Source: Gnetum montanum (taxonomy: Eukaryota > Streptophyta > Gnetopsida > Gnetales > Gnetaceae). From it: a DNA stretch of 64,000 nt. Position 1 is the first letter of the stretch, and each line of letters opens with the position of its first letter. Under the pieces are notes generated by a model. The model worked only from the letters and a program-made list of their open reading frames with translations, was not told the DNA's origin and did no database searches. This document shows positions 12,387 through 24,455 of this stretch, piece by piece. Made by a program: the position numbers and the translations under genes. The stretch covers positions 230,577 to 294,576 of the forward strand of contig MNCI01017832.1 in NCBI GenBank assembly GCA_015680685.1, in the 5' to 3' direction.

Positions 12387-13220
12387 TGATGAGTGGTGAG
12401 GTACCCCTATGCCCAACCATATGAATCACAAGCGTTCATGCATGATTTTGTCAAACTTCGTAGGCCTTAAGTTTCTAAGTACATTGGTTCTAGAAAATTA
12501 AATCTAATTGAGATGATCATTACCTTCTTAGTTCCACTCATGAGGTATAAGTGTATGATTAAGTGCAACTAAGGTATATGATTTTTATCATTTTATATTT
12601 TATAAGTTTAATTGCCTAGAACAAGAATGAAAGGTAGAGGAATTTAATATTTAATTAATCTACTGCCTAGCTAGCATAATATAAGTACCCATTCCCACTC
12701 TTTGGACACATATTAAATGCATATAGCACTACTAGATCACCAACCATTAAGTGTTTCTAGGTTACCAAGTGCTACACGTATGCTTGAAGTGGTCATGCTT
12801 ATGTTCATTAACAATTGGAAATTAATGGCTTAATTAAAGTGCATTAAGGTAAAGTGCATGAAGATTAAATTCATTAAAGGAAGCATTAATCTATTCTTAG
12901 TGTTGCAAAGATTATCAAAAGTACTTTTCTTTATTTTCATCACACTGCTATGCTTAGGTACATCAATGCTCAAATAAAGATCCATACACACTCAGATTCT
13001 TGCTATAGGAACTCAGAAATATTCTAACTATAGAATGGCTAAACTACAAGAACTTTGTTACTCTATACAAAAGTTAATATGGAAATTGTGTGTCCAAGTG
13101 CTATATTTATAGGCTAGCATATACCTTGTGATATCAAATATTCAACATCACATCTTGGGATCTGATATTGGGTATTCAATATCACATATCTGATATCAAA
13201 GCATATCTAAACATGATTCA
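12387..13220 (-). repeat. 3' LTR of element B
   Basis: It starts TGATGAGTGG and ends AACATGATTCA on the plus strand. It matches 23299-24119 throughout, for example GGTACCCCTA, TAGGTTACCAAG and the CTATATTTATAG promoter region (a TATAAATATAG box on the minus strand, about 13110). A related partial copy starts at 63801 and an inverted one is 4390-5309. Confidence 0.85.
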
Positions 13221-15190
13221 TCATATCCCCATGACTAAATGAAAACTCATCCCCAAGTGAACAAGAGGAGGAACAAGTTCCTTAGAAAATATTAGGTAGG
13301 TGTGGGATTATTAACTAACATACAAACTAACTCAAATGGAACACACAAACTCTAAGTGCCCAAGTATACAAATTAGAATCGCTTACATAATTGTGTGTTC
13401 ATGATAATAGAATTGAACACCCTAGAAAAAAGTGACATCCAAATCCTCTAGCAACTAAAGAGAAAGGAAGAAGATTCATCAATCATGTAGGGTCCTCATC
13501 ACATGGTGATGTTGCTTATCCTTTTTTGAAGATAATCCCACTTCAAGTCTATGCTTCCCACAACAATCATAACAAAATTGCAGATTAGCATGCAATGTGT
13601 AACATATAACTTTTAAGTACCTTGTCATATCAATTGTTACACTTGGCTAGGTTGTGATTATGGTGGAGTGATTTCATTAATAGTATTAGTGGGAAGGTTA
13701 AAAAATAAGTGAAATGGATAAGCAATCCATTGAACTCTAAAAAGTTCAAACGTAATGAAATGCTTGAAGAGGGTTTTACGATTCACAAAAACTAAAAAGA
13801 TATTTTTATTGAAAAACATTGTGAAGATGGATACAATTGAATGTCATTGATGAGACACAAAAAAGGATTTGATTGTGAGAATGTCTAAGCGTAAAGAACT
13901 TAACTAATCCAACCAAAAGATATGCAAGTGCATCCTCCCCAAAGTAGGCATAGGCCTTTTATTTCCCTTGCATAACTTCAAACTGAGGAGTCTGTGGACC
14001 TCATGGATGATTAATGGTTATGGAAAGTTAAAGACAAAAACCTAGAAGAAACTACCTAAGAATGTTAATACATCAAACAATAACATGAAACTAGCAATGA
14101 GGTGAAACATGAAATGCATAGATGGATGAGAGAGTGTGTCAAATGAAGTTCTTAATTAAGGTCGCATGAAGTCCCTTATGAATTTTGTGGTTAAATAATG
14201 TGATAATATCCATCCTTAGTCCAAACCAAAACCAACCATGTTCAATGACTTGGCATCACCATTCTAAGACTAGTCCATCTCTTTGAGACACAAGAGTGCT
14301 CCCATAGAACAACCACCATTTCTTATTAAAAATGAAAGGAGAAGGAGGAAGTGAGGAAGGGCCTTAGTTGGAGGGGACGTTTAGGCATGGGTAACATATC
14401 TTTCTAGTCCCATAACTAGTGCTTGTAGACTATTTATGTTGTCTAAGGGGTATGCTTTAAATTCCCATCATTTGTTTTGAATGGAAACCACACCATGCAA
14501 AGATTTATTCAACTTCCTATTATTGGTTAACATGAAATGGTAAGAAATCCATGAAAACACACATGCATCCAAGTAGAAAGGCAAAAAGAGTACTAAATCC
14601 CCTTGAAGTCACACCTTGTTAAAAATTTTGAATTCTTTCCAAATCTAGAAACTACTAAATTCACAAGTTCATTAAAGTTTTATTAATGAAAAAGAAAGTA
14701 CATAATTCTAGAACAAGGAAAACCATAGAGTTTGTAGATGGGTGGATGTTGTGGACTTACTTCCTATCTCATGAAAAAGAAACCATGTCCAAGTTATTAA
14801 TAATAAAATTCAAAGCTAGAATCCATACACCAACAATTAAATAACCAAATAGCACATGTCCACATCAATCAAACACACTATAATCAAACACACTATACCC
14901 AATTTGTAATAAGGCATGTTTTTTATTAAAAATAATAAGAAAATCACATCCAAAATAAAGGAAAATATACAAGAAAGTGTAAAATTTTTAAGAAAATAAA
15001 ATTTTTAAGAAAATAAAATTTTTAAGAATGATGTTGTAAAACAAAACTTGGAAAATTAATAATGCAAAACAAAACTTGGAAAATTAATAATGTAAAAACA
15101 AAAAGGTGTAAGATAAAGAATGTGTTAAACAAAAATTTATAAAACTATCAAGGTATAAAACAAAAAGATGAAAAATTGAGCAGTCACTTA
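13221..15190 (-). other. Element B 3' non-coding region
   Basis: No ORF is recognised. The part at 13.56-14.43 kb is the reverse match of window bases 1-600 and 1140-1309. In element C the matching leader runs into an accessory ORF; here it runs into about 300 bases and then the LTR, so the accessory ORF seems deleted. Short tandem repeats lie at 14865-14900 (16-bp unit ATCAAACACACTATA), 14975-15026 (18-bp unit, three copies) and 15036-15092 (about 31-bp unit, two copies). Confidence 0.55.
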
Positions 15191-15194
15191 TATA

Positions 15195-16420
15195 GTTAAC
15201 ATGGATGGCCTTCTCCCCTACGACTAAGTTGAAAGGAGAAGATCCAAAAGATTAAGTGTGGTTTTCCACCCAATGAGGCATTTCTTGCATTAGTTGGCTT
15301 AGGTTCATTGAAAGGTTTAACTTGTTATATGTTGGCTAGCTATTTCTTATCTAGGCCCTTAGGTTTATAGATCATCATGGACCTAGAAGAAAAAGTTTCA
15401 TAAATGATATAAGGTCCTTCCCACAACATCTGCAATGTAATTCATTTAGGTACATGTGTGGGGTTCTAGTAGAGGATCTCATCTCTTCGTTGGAATTTGA
15501 CTTTTCTAATTATAAGCTCATGGTGCTTTTTGTTAAATGCCTTGTACAACTCATTAGATGACAGATCCACCAATCGATTTTCATCTAGAAATTTGAGTTT
15601 CATTAATCTTTCCTTTTGCGCTAGACTTAAGTCATGGTCAAGGTCATAGGCTGTTGAAAGTGGACAAAGCTCAGATTGAATAGGAAGTATTGTTAATTTT
15701 TCATAGACTAGATAATAGGAAGAATAGCCTATAGGAAGTTTCCATGTTCAATGGTAGTCCAAAATGGCATCATTGAGTTTTATGCTCTAGTATTTCCTAT
15801 ATTTTCTAACAGTTCTTGTTAGAATCTTTGTGATTTGCCTATTGGTAACCTTAGCTTGACCATTGGCTTGGGGGTGGTAGGTTGTTTTTAGTTTACGTTT
15901 AACCCCCAAGTGTTGCATAAGCTTCTAAAAGGTAGTGCTTGTAAAGTGAGTTCCATTATCAAAAATTAATGCACATGGCACACCAAAACTATTTACAACA
16001 TTTTTTTTGTACAAATCGACCAGTAGTAGAAGATGTATAGTTGATGATGGTTGCTTCTTTTTCTCATTTTATATAATAGTCAACATCAACTATGATGTAT
16101 GCGTTTTCATTTGACATGAGCATGATGGGATCCATGAAATTAATGCCCAAGACGTCAAAGGGTTCTAGTGGTTGGATCCACTATTGAGGTCCCTCTATTC
16201 TAGCAGTCATTCCACCATCTCATTGGCAGCATTCACAAGAGTGGACATATTGATGAGCATCCTTAAAGATAGTTGGCCATTAATACTCTACCATCAGGAT
16301 TTTAATGGCTGTGCATCTCCCAATATAGTGGCCACCACAATGATCCTCATGAGCATCTTAGAGAATGCACAATTGATCAGTATCAAGGATACGCTATCAA
16401 ACTAGGCCATTGACACACAC
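15195..16420 (-). pseudogene. Element B integrase
   Basis: The minus translation gives FDNGTHFTSTTF, HLGVKRKLKTTYHPQANGQA and KVTNRQITKIL. Further on are AFNKKHHELIIRKVKF and LWEGPYII, an end like the GPY/F module of Ty3/Gypsy integrases. The third catalytic residue, normally E in NGQAE, is K (codon AAG for GAG), a G-to-A change. Several TAG stops are present. Confidence 0.8.
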
Positions 16421-16479
16421 CTTGTAGAGGTGTCCATTGATCTCCATGAAGAATTTTACTTGGTAAAGAAATTATTGTT

Positions 16480-17910
16480 TCTTCTAGTGGTCCAACCCTT
16501 GTGGCATCTCCTAAGTGAACAGATAGGTGAGAATGTCATCATACCATTTAGGCTCAGTGGAAAATTATTCAGTTATATCCCTAGCAAAGAGTAATTCATT
16601 AGGAAATAGATCATATAATGGGGTTTTTTCTTCATTGTTGTTCCATAATAATTGAGACAAGTGGTTGATGACCACATTCTCAATTCCCTTTTGATCTACC
16701 ATCATAAGATCGAGTTCCTATAATATCACTAGCCACCACATGACACGAGGTTCATCATTGGCTTGTTCATTAGGAAGTGGATGGTACTATGGTCCATGTG
16801 CACAAACACCTTGTATCAAAGCACATAATTCTTGAACTTCTATAAAGAAAACACCATAGCCATCCACTCTTTTTCTATAGTGGTGTAGTTTAGTTATGCA
16901 CCCACAATGCTTTGGCTAGCATAGTGGATGTAATATGAATATTTGTTTTCATCCATCTGTATAAGCAAAACTCCCAAGGCATAATTTGATACATCTATCA
17001 TGACATGAAATGATCTAAACCAATCAAGTGTCTTAAGAATTAGAGTTTTTACAAGTTTCTCTTTTAGCTGTTGGAATGCTTTCTCACATTTAATGGTATA
17101 GACAAATGGATCATCTTTCTTTATTAGTTCAACCAATGGTTTTGTGATCTTAGAGAAATTCTCTATGAATCAATGGCACTGGCTAGTGTATCCAAGGAAT
17201 GACCAAACATCTTTAAATTTTTCTGATTGGTGGGTAATTCCATAGATGACCCTTATTTTTTCAAGGTCTACATTAATTCCTACTTGTGATATTCGATGCC
17301 CCAATATAATGCCATCCTAGACCATTAGATGACTATTTTGCTAATTGAGTTACAAGTTTGTTTCAACACATCTTTTTAGTACTTGCTCTATGTAGTTTAG
17401 CACTTGCTCAAATGTAGCTCCATAGGTGGAGAAGTCATCTATGAACACTTTCATACCACTACTAATTTGTTGTTGTATAATGCTTAAGACCAAGTGTTGG
17501 AAAGTAGTAGGAGCATTACACAAACCAAAAGGTATCTTGTGATATGAAAAAGTCCCCCAAGAACTCATAAATGTTGTTTTGGCTTAGTCCTCTAGTGCAA
17601 TCTAGATTTGGTTATAGTCATTATAACCATCCAAAAAATTGTAGAAACAATGCTAGGATATTATGTTTAACACCTAATCAACANTATTGTAGAAACAATG
17701 CTAGGATATTATGTTTAACACCTAATCAACGAATGGAAATAGAAAATGGTCCTTGAATGTTGCCATATTTAGCAACTAAGAATTGATGCAAACTCGTCAC
17801 TTACCTTCTTTCTTTGGCACAATCATGAGTGAGCTAACCCACTTACTATCTATAATGGGATAGATGAACCTTGCATTTAGGATTTATTTGATTTCCTCCT
17901 TAACAATCTA
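16480..17910 (-). pseudogene. Element B reverse transcriptase and RNase H
   Basis: The minus frames include WGTFSYHKIPFGLCNAPTTF and KVFIDDFSTYGATFEQVL, with the catalytic block as FIDD. They continue with VLKRCVETNL, then FQQLKEKLVKTLIL and HVMIDVSNYALGVLL of the Gypsy RNase H start. The wording is Athila-like. The body is cut by stops, and the N-terminal palm beyond 17.6 kb is degenerate. An assembly N with a 44-bp duplication lies inside (17639-17730). Confidence 0.8.
17639..17730. repeat. 44-bp direct duplication around an N
   Basis: Bases 17639-17682 and 17687-17730 are identical (TTGTAGAAACAATGC to CCTAATCAAC), separated by A, the N at 17684, and TA. This looks like an unmerged contig overlap rather than biology. 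Confidence 0.7.
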
Positions 17911-18323
17911 CTTCAGTTTGGGGTTCAATCAACTTTGTGGCTACCTCTTTAGCTTCATGCTTAGATTGGTGTAGATACAATGCTAGCATATCCTCGGATC
18001 AATCCCTATGAGTCTGAGATATGACCAAGCAAAGGTTGCCGACCATTTCTCAACCACATTTAATAACATCTATTTTTTTTCTAGAACAAGTTTTACATTG
18101 ATGATTATTATTAGCTTTCCATTCTTTTAAGAATACATACTTCATGCCAATAGGTAGAGATTTTAATTCAAGGGGCTCTTACTTGAAATTTTCAAGAATT
18201 TCCAACTATTTCCAATAGGTATCATCATTTGCATTATTATAGAGTTGATGATGAACTTGCTCTAGTTCATCCATGCCTATGACATATGCACATGCTAAGC
18301 TCTCATTAGGCTCCATGGAAAGT

Positions 18324-18746
18324 GTGCTGCTTTTAGGATCAGCGGTCAACCATTGGGTGCCCTCTTGTTTTATGGCTACTGTGTATAGACACCTTTGAAT
18401 TTCTACTTCTAATGCATACTACTTTCATGTAGAGATGGATGCTTTTTTAACATACTAGAGTTTCTACACACAATTGCACCCTATGTCGTTGTACGCAATA
18501 CATGGAACTTGTTTCTTCTTAATCTTTTGAAATGCATTTTCCTTAGATATTTCTAGGGAAAGATCTCTCTGATTCCCATCCTTGCATCAACAATGGTCAA
18601 CCATGCCCTTCCCATGATGATTGGAAATTCCCCTTTGTAGTTTTCCACATTAATTACTAGGAAATTAACAAAATAAGATCACCCATAGATAGTGACCATA
18701 ATTTCTTCCACTAATCCCAATGAAATAGTAATGGACTGGTCTATCA
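18324..18746. repeat. 423-bp direct duplication, copy 1
   Basis: It matches 20045-20466 with only scattered differences (for example AGCGGTCAACC versus AATGGTCAACC, GATTCCC versus GATGCCC). Its identity is far higher than between LTRs of the host element, so the duplication is younger than the element. Confidence 0.85.
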
Positions 18747-20044
18747 GTTTTAGTGTCAATAATTAAATTGAAATTTCCATTTATCGACACCAAACATCTA
18801 CCTTGTCATCGGCCAGACCACCACCTTAACCACCAAGGAAAAATGAACTAAAATAATAATAATAAGTTAAAAAAATGTCTAAAATACTTATCTAGCAAGA
18901 GGTTACAGGTTTGATCCTGCACCCAAAAATGTTTTTCATTAAATAATAATAATAATAACAATAATAATATTATTATTTATTATAAAAAACACCTTTTGGC
19001 TAGGCCATGACTAGCCTTACTACCAACCATGGCAAGGCTCACAAGGTTAGCTAGTAGCTAGCAGTAGCTAGACCTACTGACCAATGTTGTGGCTAACTCC
19101 AAAGGGTGTTGGAAAGAAGGCTAGCTTTCTTCCTACATGTTACTTACTCTTGTGCATCCTCCTATGCAGCCATCAAACCCTCAACCCCTTAGGATATTTT
19201 GCGTGTGCATCGTTGCACTTCACTTCTCCCACCTCCTACATTGACCTTGTTGACCTACCACTTCCATAGTCCTCAACACATTGTCACTACTTGGTTCCTC
19301 TATCATCCTATGTGCCATGATGCTCTGCCCTACCATGTCCTCTCTAGCACATGCTACATCCTTCATATGTTCCCATGCCATTTTGCTGCCTACTGCCTTC
19401 CATTCTTACCAAAAAAACCCCTCACCATGTTTTTCCCAGCCATAATTAACTATGCTATTGTTGCCTATTGGTGTCGTGGATCATCACCTCCCCTACCATA
19501 AATCATTGCCTCCCATGCCATTTATCATCATCTCTCCTACCATCAATCATCACTTCCCTTTCTACCAATCATCACCTTCCATGCTGCATATCATTACCTC
19601 TTGTGTCATCAATCATTACCCTCCATGTCATAGATCATTGCCTCTCATACTACTGATCATTACCTCTCCTAGTGTTGTCAATCATTGCCTCTTCTAGCAG
19701 GATGTGTTATGCTAGCCTTATTTAGTTGTGTGTGTTGATAGAAGTCATGCAAGGTTTGAGAGGGCCACGTGAAGTAGTGATAGGTTGCGTAGGCCCCAGG
19801 GAGGTCCTAAAAAATGATAGCATCACTTAATGCTACTTTTTTTTTTGGCCTTGCACCACCACTAGTGATAGGAAACACTACACTTCCACTACCTCTAGAT
19901 GTGCCCAACCTAGCTACTAACATCACCAGTAGCCTCCCCAGACTCCACCACTAGCATGCCACTCCAACCATTATTGCCATCATCCCTGCTGCTATGCAAC
20001 AAAAAATTAAAAATTATCATCATCAAACCATCAATTTAAATCAA
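18747..20044. other. 1.3-kb insertion between duplicated segments
   Basis: This sequence is unlike the rest of element B. It holds a trinucleotide AAT microsatellite (about 18944-18980), a GGTTTGATCC word that could be a tRNA-like B box (18908-18918), and a C-rich segment ending in a 22-bp tandem array (19480-19702). The small open frames on the plus strand follow the repeat and are not taken as genes. Confidence 0.6.
19480..19702 (+). repeat. 22-bp tandem array, about ten units
   Basis: Consecutive units begin ATCATCACCTCC, ATCATTGCCTCC, ATCATCATCTCT, ATCATCACTTCC, ATCATCACCTTC, ATCATTACCTCT, ATCATTACCCTC, ATCATTGCCTCT, ATCATTACCTCT and ATCATTGCCTCT. The spacing is a regular 22 bases except for the ninth unit, which is three bases longer. 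The consensus is ATCATYRCCTCYCATRCYAYHN. Confidence 0.85.
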
Positions 20045-20466
20045 GTGCTGCTTTTAGGATCAATGGTCAACCATTGGGTGCCCTCTTGTTTTATGGCTAC
20101 TGTGTATAGACACCTTTGAATTTCTACTTCTAGTGCATACTACTTTCATGTAGAGATGGATGCTTTTTTAACATACTAGAGTTTCTACACACAATTGCAC
20201 CCTATGTCGTTGTACGCAATACATGGAACTTGTTTCTTCTTAATCTTTTGAAATGCATTTTCCTTAGATATTTCTAGGAAATATCTCTCTGATGCCCATC
20301 CTTGCATCAACAATGGTCAGCCATGCCCTTCCCATGATGATTGGAAATTCCCCTTTGTAGTTTTCCACATTAATTACTAGGAAATTAACAAAATAAGATC
20401 ACCCATAGATAGTGACCATAATTTCTTCCACTAATCCCAATGAAATAGTAATGGACTGGTCTATCA
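20045..20466. repeat. 423-bp direct duplication, copy 2
   Basis: Partner of 18324-18746. It continues into element B sequence on its right side (CAACTCTAATTTGATG), whereas copy 1 continues into the insertion. Confidence 0.85.
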
Positions 20467-20899
20467 ACTCTAATTTGATGTTGCTCTTCTTGAGAGGAGG
20501 CAAGTCCTATGTAGTATACTTTTCATGAGAAATCAAATTAACACTAGAATCTAAATCAAAGAGAGCCTTACATGGTTCATTCCCAGCAATTCGAAATTAA
20601 ATCAAAGGACTTTCAAGATTAGCTAATTTCCTCTGAAGGTTACTAGCCTAAATCCAATCAAATACAACATGTGTTAGCATAACAGTATGTATTCAAGGTG
20701 GGATTTGGTTTGAAAGGGACTCGAAGGAATTTGATATAGAGAGAGATGGAGAAATAGGATTTTCAACTGCAAGTGTATGTGAGGGCTTAGGAAGACTATT
20801 GGATTGGAAAAAAGGTGTTTTCCTTGATTGAGTATCCAAACCACTCGTTTAATAAACCAGTTGTAGATTTATGACCCTAGTAGCATTTCATTGCAGTGT

Positions 20900-22900
20900 T
20901 TGAGCTAGGAGTTCACCCTACATAGATGAAGCAAGTTGTAGCTATGTTGAGGATGGAGGAAGATGTGCAGGCATAGGAGAAGGATAAGGATAAAAGGTGG
21001 TATGCCTTCTTGCATGTGGGGGATGAGTCCAATAATAATCAAGAGGGTAGTAGTAAGGTTGAAAAGTAGAGATGTGACTGGAAGAGTCATGTGGAGATAA
21101 AGGTTATTGAATGTAATTCCCATAAGGATCAAGTTATCTGTAAGGTTATTACCACCATGGTGGTGCTAGTGCTAATGACTATGGTTGCTATCACTGTTGG
21201 TACTACTTTAGGATACAAAAATCTTCTAGGTGTTTGCCTTTGTGCTAGTCATGGATTTAGGACATATGTCCCAAACTCCTATAAGTGTGACACAATAGGG
21301 CAACATTCCTTAGGATGTTCATAATGGTAGATGTCATAGCCACTGTCATCATCTGATTCAATTCTTACAACTTTCTCTATTACAACAATCTTGTCCTTAC
21401 CTCTTTGATAGGCACGTTTAACTTCCTTGCACCTCCTATGCTCACGATCACTACCTTGGTCTTTGGACTCTTTAGCAATTTTTAGGACAACTTCAAATTT
21501 TCTATCCATGGAGTCCCATAATTAATCAAACTTGATTGTAATTTTAGATTGAAATTTTTGAAGTGGCAAGATTTTCCAATTCACCACCTCATCAAGTGAT
21601 GATTCTTCCTCATTGTCATAGAATCAAACCTCTCTTATGAATGGAAGGATTGTAATTATATTCCTCTGCACTTTCACATTTCCTTAATTCTTCTTTCTCT
21701 TTAGCTACTTTCTCAACCAATCTTTGGATATGATGGGCACTTAATTTTGACAATTTTCCTTAGGCATAGATGCCAAGAGTTCTTCTCATTTTTAATTGAA
21801 GCCCATCCAAAATGTGGCAAAGTTGGTCCAGTTGAGAATAACAATGGCTAGGACATCTATGCAATAAGGAATAGTATTGATTGATGATGACATCCAAGGG
21901 TTCATGTGTCCCTGTTTTCATCCTTGGATCTACCTCCTCAAGTTAGACACCCAGAAGTATGTCTAATATTTGTCATTAAATAGTTCAAGCATTATACTTC
22001 ACTGTTTGATAGATTCTAGTTCTAAGAACCAATACCAATTCTCTACTTCTTTAATGAGTGTCTTAGGGAACAACTTAAGTTTTTACCACTCATTTTCTAT
22101 ATTTTGCAAGGCACGTGAATCTTGAAAGGCTTGAAAATTATTTTTTGGGTCCAAGTTGTATTCCCCTTCGAATCTAAGGATATTGTTCATGTCCAACCTC
22201 TTGATCTAACTATCCTTTATGTGCCTTGTAGGAATTCTTATTGCCTCTGCAATGTTTAGCATGCTTCTTGTAGCAAGTATAGGCTCATCAAGGCCCTGAT
22301 TCTTGTACCTATGATGCCCTTTGCTATCCCTTCATTCATGAAAATGGGTCTCTCTTATGCCTACACCCTGGGTCTTGACTTGCTTGATGGTCCCCTTGAT
22401 TATCTTTGTCCTGTCAATCACCTCCATTACAATTGTGCCCCCTACGATTGTAGTTAGAACCAAAATAAGAAGATGACAATGAAGGTGAAGAGGAAGAAGG
22501 ACTAGGACCATCATAGTGCCTGCTACCCCCTCTTTGGTAATCGTGGCCATAATCATGATCAGGTTTCGTTTCCACATCCCTAGCCTAACTCACCTCCTTA
22601 GATCCCCCTTTGTTGTTGGATTCGTTCTTGCTAGAACCTAGATTATGAATAGTGGATTGTAGGTTCTAGTTTAGACATCCTTAATTGAAGTCAAAAAGAG
22701 GAATTTCATTGAATGAAAAATCCCTAGAAAAGGGTTTTGCACCATCTTTGTGGTATGACAAGTATGGGGAATCAGTTAACCACTTTCCCTTCATAGATTT
22801 ATAATGTTTCTCTAACTGGTAATTCCTTAGACATTGTGCATTAGTGGAATGATAATCCTTGACATCAGTATCTTGCACAACATACTCAACATGAAGTTCC
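20900..22900 (-). pseudogene. Element B gag
   Basis: Minus-strand fragments include RHIKDS, then LFPKTLIKEVENWYWFLELE (about 22.02-22.08 kb), which fits the retrotrans_gag core (FP..L...A..WY..L). A basic stretch DREHRRCKEVKRAYQRGKDK follows (about 21.40-21.46 kb). Frames change often and stops are abundant. The position is just inside the 5' LTR and primer site. Confidence 0.6.
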
Positions 22901-23279
22901 TAGAGGCCCAAATCCACAAGAGTTTAGTGGAGCATTGTATGAATAGCTCAATCTAGTGGCAACAAGATGTTGCCCTCCATGTCATACGATTGTAGTAGTT
23001 CATCCTGATGCAGGATGAAGGTGAAGTTTGGTACATACTCATCTAGATGAGCATATACCACTTGATATTGTTGGGGCACCTACTAATGAACTTCATTAAA
23101 ATTCGACAAAGAATCGCTCCTGTGAGAAGAAGACACTTTATGTTAGAAAATAAGAATTGCAGTGTGCTTTTTAAAAATTACGGTAGTTATTTTAAAGTAT
23201 GATATGACTCTAAGATAACTTTCAATGATTTTGAATAATTTTCACTAAATGCTAGATAATGCATGTAACAACTAAAAGG

Positions 23280-23298
23280 TCCTCAATAATAGTGCCAA
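23280..23298 (-). other. Primer-binding site of element B (tRNA-Asp type)
   Basis: Immediately inside the right LTR, the minus strand reads T then TGGCACTATTATTGAGGA. Compared with the plant tRNA-Asp complement TGGCGCCGTTGCCGGGGA, it differs at seven sites and every difference is G-to-A or C-to-T. It supports the Athila assignment and shows the right LTR is the 5' LTR. Confidence 0.7.
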
Positions 23299-24119
23299 TG
23301 ATGAGTGGCAAGGTACCCCTACACCCAACCATTCGAATCACAAGTGTTCACATGTGATCCGGTTGAACTCCGTAGACCTTAAATTCCTAAGTACACTAGT
23401 TCTAGGAAGTGAAATCTAATGAAGATGATCATTGTCTTCTTAGTTCCACTTATGAGGTATAAGTATATTGTTAAGTGTAATTGAGGTATATGATTTTTAT
23501 TATTTTATATTTTATAAGTTTAATCACCTAGCAAAAGAATGAAAGGTAGAGGAATTTAATATCTACTTAATCTGCTGCCTAGCTAGCCTAACACAAGTAC
23601 TCGTTTCCACTCTCCAAACACATCCTAAATGCATATAACACTACTAGGTTACCAAATGTTAAGCATTTCTAGGTTACCAAGCACTACATGTATGCTCAAA
23701 GTGGTTGTGCTTGTATTCATTAACAATTGAAAATTAACTACTTAATTAAAGTGCATTAAGGTAAAGTTCCTGAAGATTAAATGCATTAAAGAAAACATTA
23801 ATCTATTCTCAGTGCTGCAAGGATTATCAAAATATCTCATCTTTATTTCTTTCACACTACTGTGCTCAAGTAGATTAGTGCTTGAAAAAAAATTTGTACA
23901 CACTTAGACTTCTACTACCAATACTCAAAAATATTCTAACTTTGGAATGGCTAAACTATAAGAACTTTGTTACTCTATGCAAAAACTAATATGGAAATCA
24001 TGTGCCCAAGCACTATATTTATAAGTCAACATATAAATATTCAACATTACATCTTGGGGTTCAATATCGGGTATCTGATATTGAGGCTTTGTTATTAGAG
24101 CATATTCAAACATGATTCA
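23299..24119 (-). repeat. 5' LTR of element B
   Basis: It starts TGATGAGTGG and ends ACATGATTCA on the plus strand. It pairs with 12387-13220. In minus sense a TATA-like box lies in the stretch corresponding to CTATATTTATAAG (about 24013). Confidence 0.85.
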
Positions 24120-24455
24120 TCGTCTATGTTCTTAAGAGACAATAAGAACCTTTTATGAAAGTCGTCTAGAGGCTCATTTCTTATTACTGTCATATTCTCA
24201 AAACTCAATCCTCACCCTCAACTGCTTGATTTTTCTATTGGCTTCATCAACCTAAACCTCTTCTTATAGATTGTCCCAACACTTGTTAGATGTCCTCTCA
24301 ATTACAATCATGGTACCAATGACCTCATTACAACTAGTACATATGATCATTTTAGCTTGGGCATCTATATTGATATCTTTAGAAAATTTTCTTTCTTTCC
24401 TAGTTAGGGAATTGACATTTTGAGGTGCAACAAGATCATTTTCTACATAAGACAT
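24120..24455 (-). pseudogene. Copia element D gag (right half)
   Basis: The minus strand carries ERTSNKCWDNL and, in shifted frames, KIKQLRVRIEF, MTVIRNEPLDDF and HKRFLLSLKNID. This is the UBN2-type Copia gag pattern (S..WD.L...Y......L...F). It stops exactly at the element B LTR and resumes at 12386, so element B is inserted in this gag. Confidence 0.65.

Larger units (their letters stand above)
17911..20900 (-). pseudogene. Element B protease region, split by a 1.3-kb insertion
   Basis: This is the stretch between gag and reverse transcriptase on the minus strand. It carries only short degenerate frames and I could not find a clean protease active site, so the call rests on position. It is interrupted by 18747-20044, which is flanked by the 423-bp duplication (18324-18746 and 20045-20466). 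Confidence 0.45.
12387..24119 (-). mobile_element. Full-length Athila-like Ty3/Gypsy element B
   Basis: Two LTRs (12387-13220, 23299-24119), both TG...CA, enclose a minus-strand gag, protease, reverse transcriptase, RNase H and integrase. A tRNA-Asp-like primer site abuts the right LTR, which makes the right LTR the 5' one. The reverse transcriptase wording (VFIDDFSTYG, LKRCVETNL) and primer site fit the Athila lineage. The element interrupts the gag of Copia D. It contains a 1.3-kb secondary insertion in the protease region. Confidence 0.85.

Noticed and set aside
19199-19697. Overlapping plus-strand frames of 61-100 codons
   Set aside because: They are produced by the 22-bp tandem array and its C-rich flank; the unit length is not a multiple of three.
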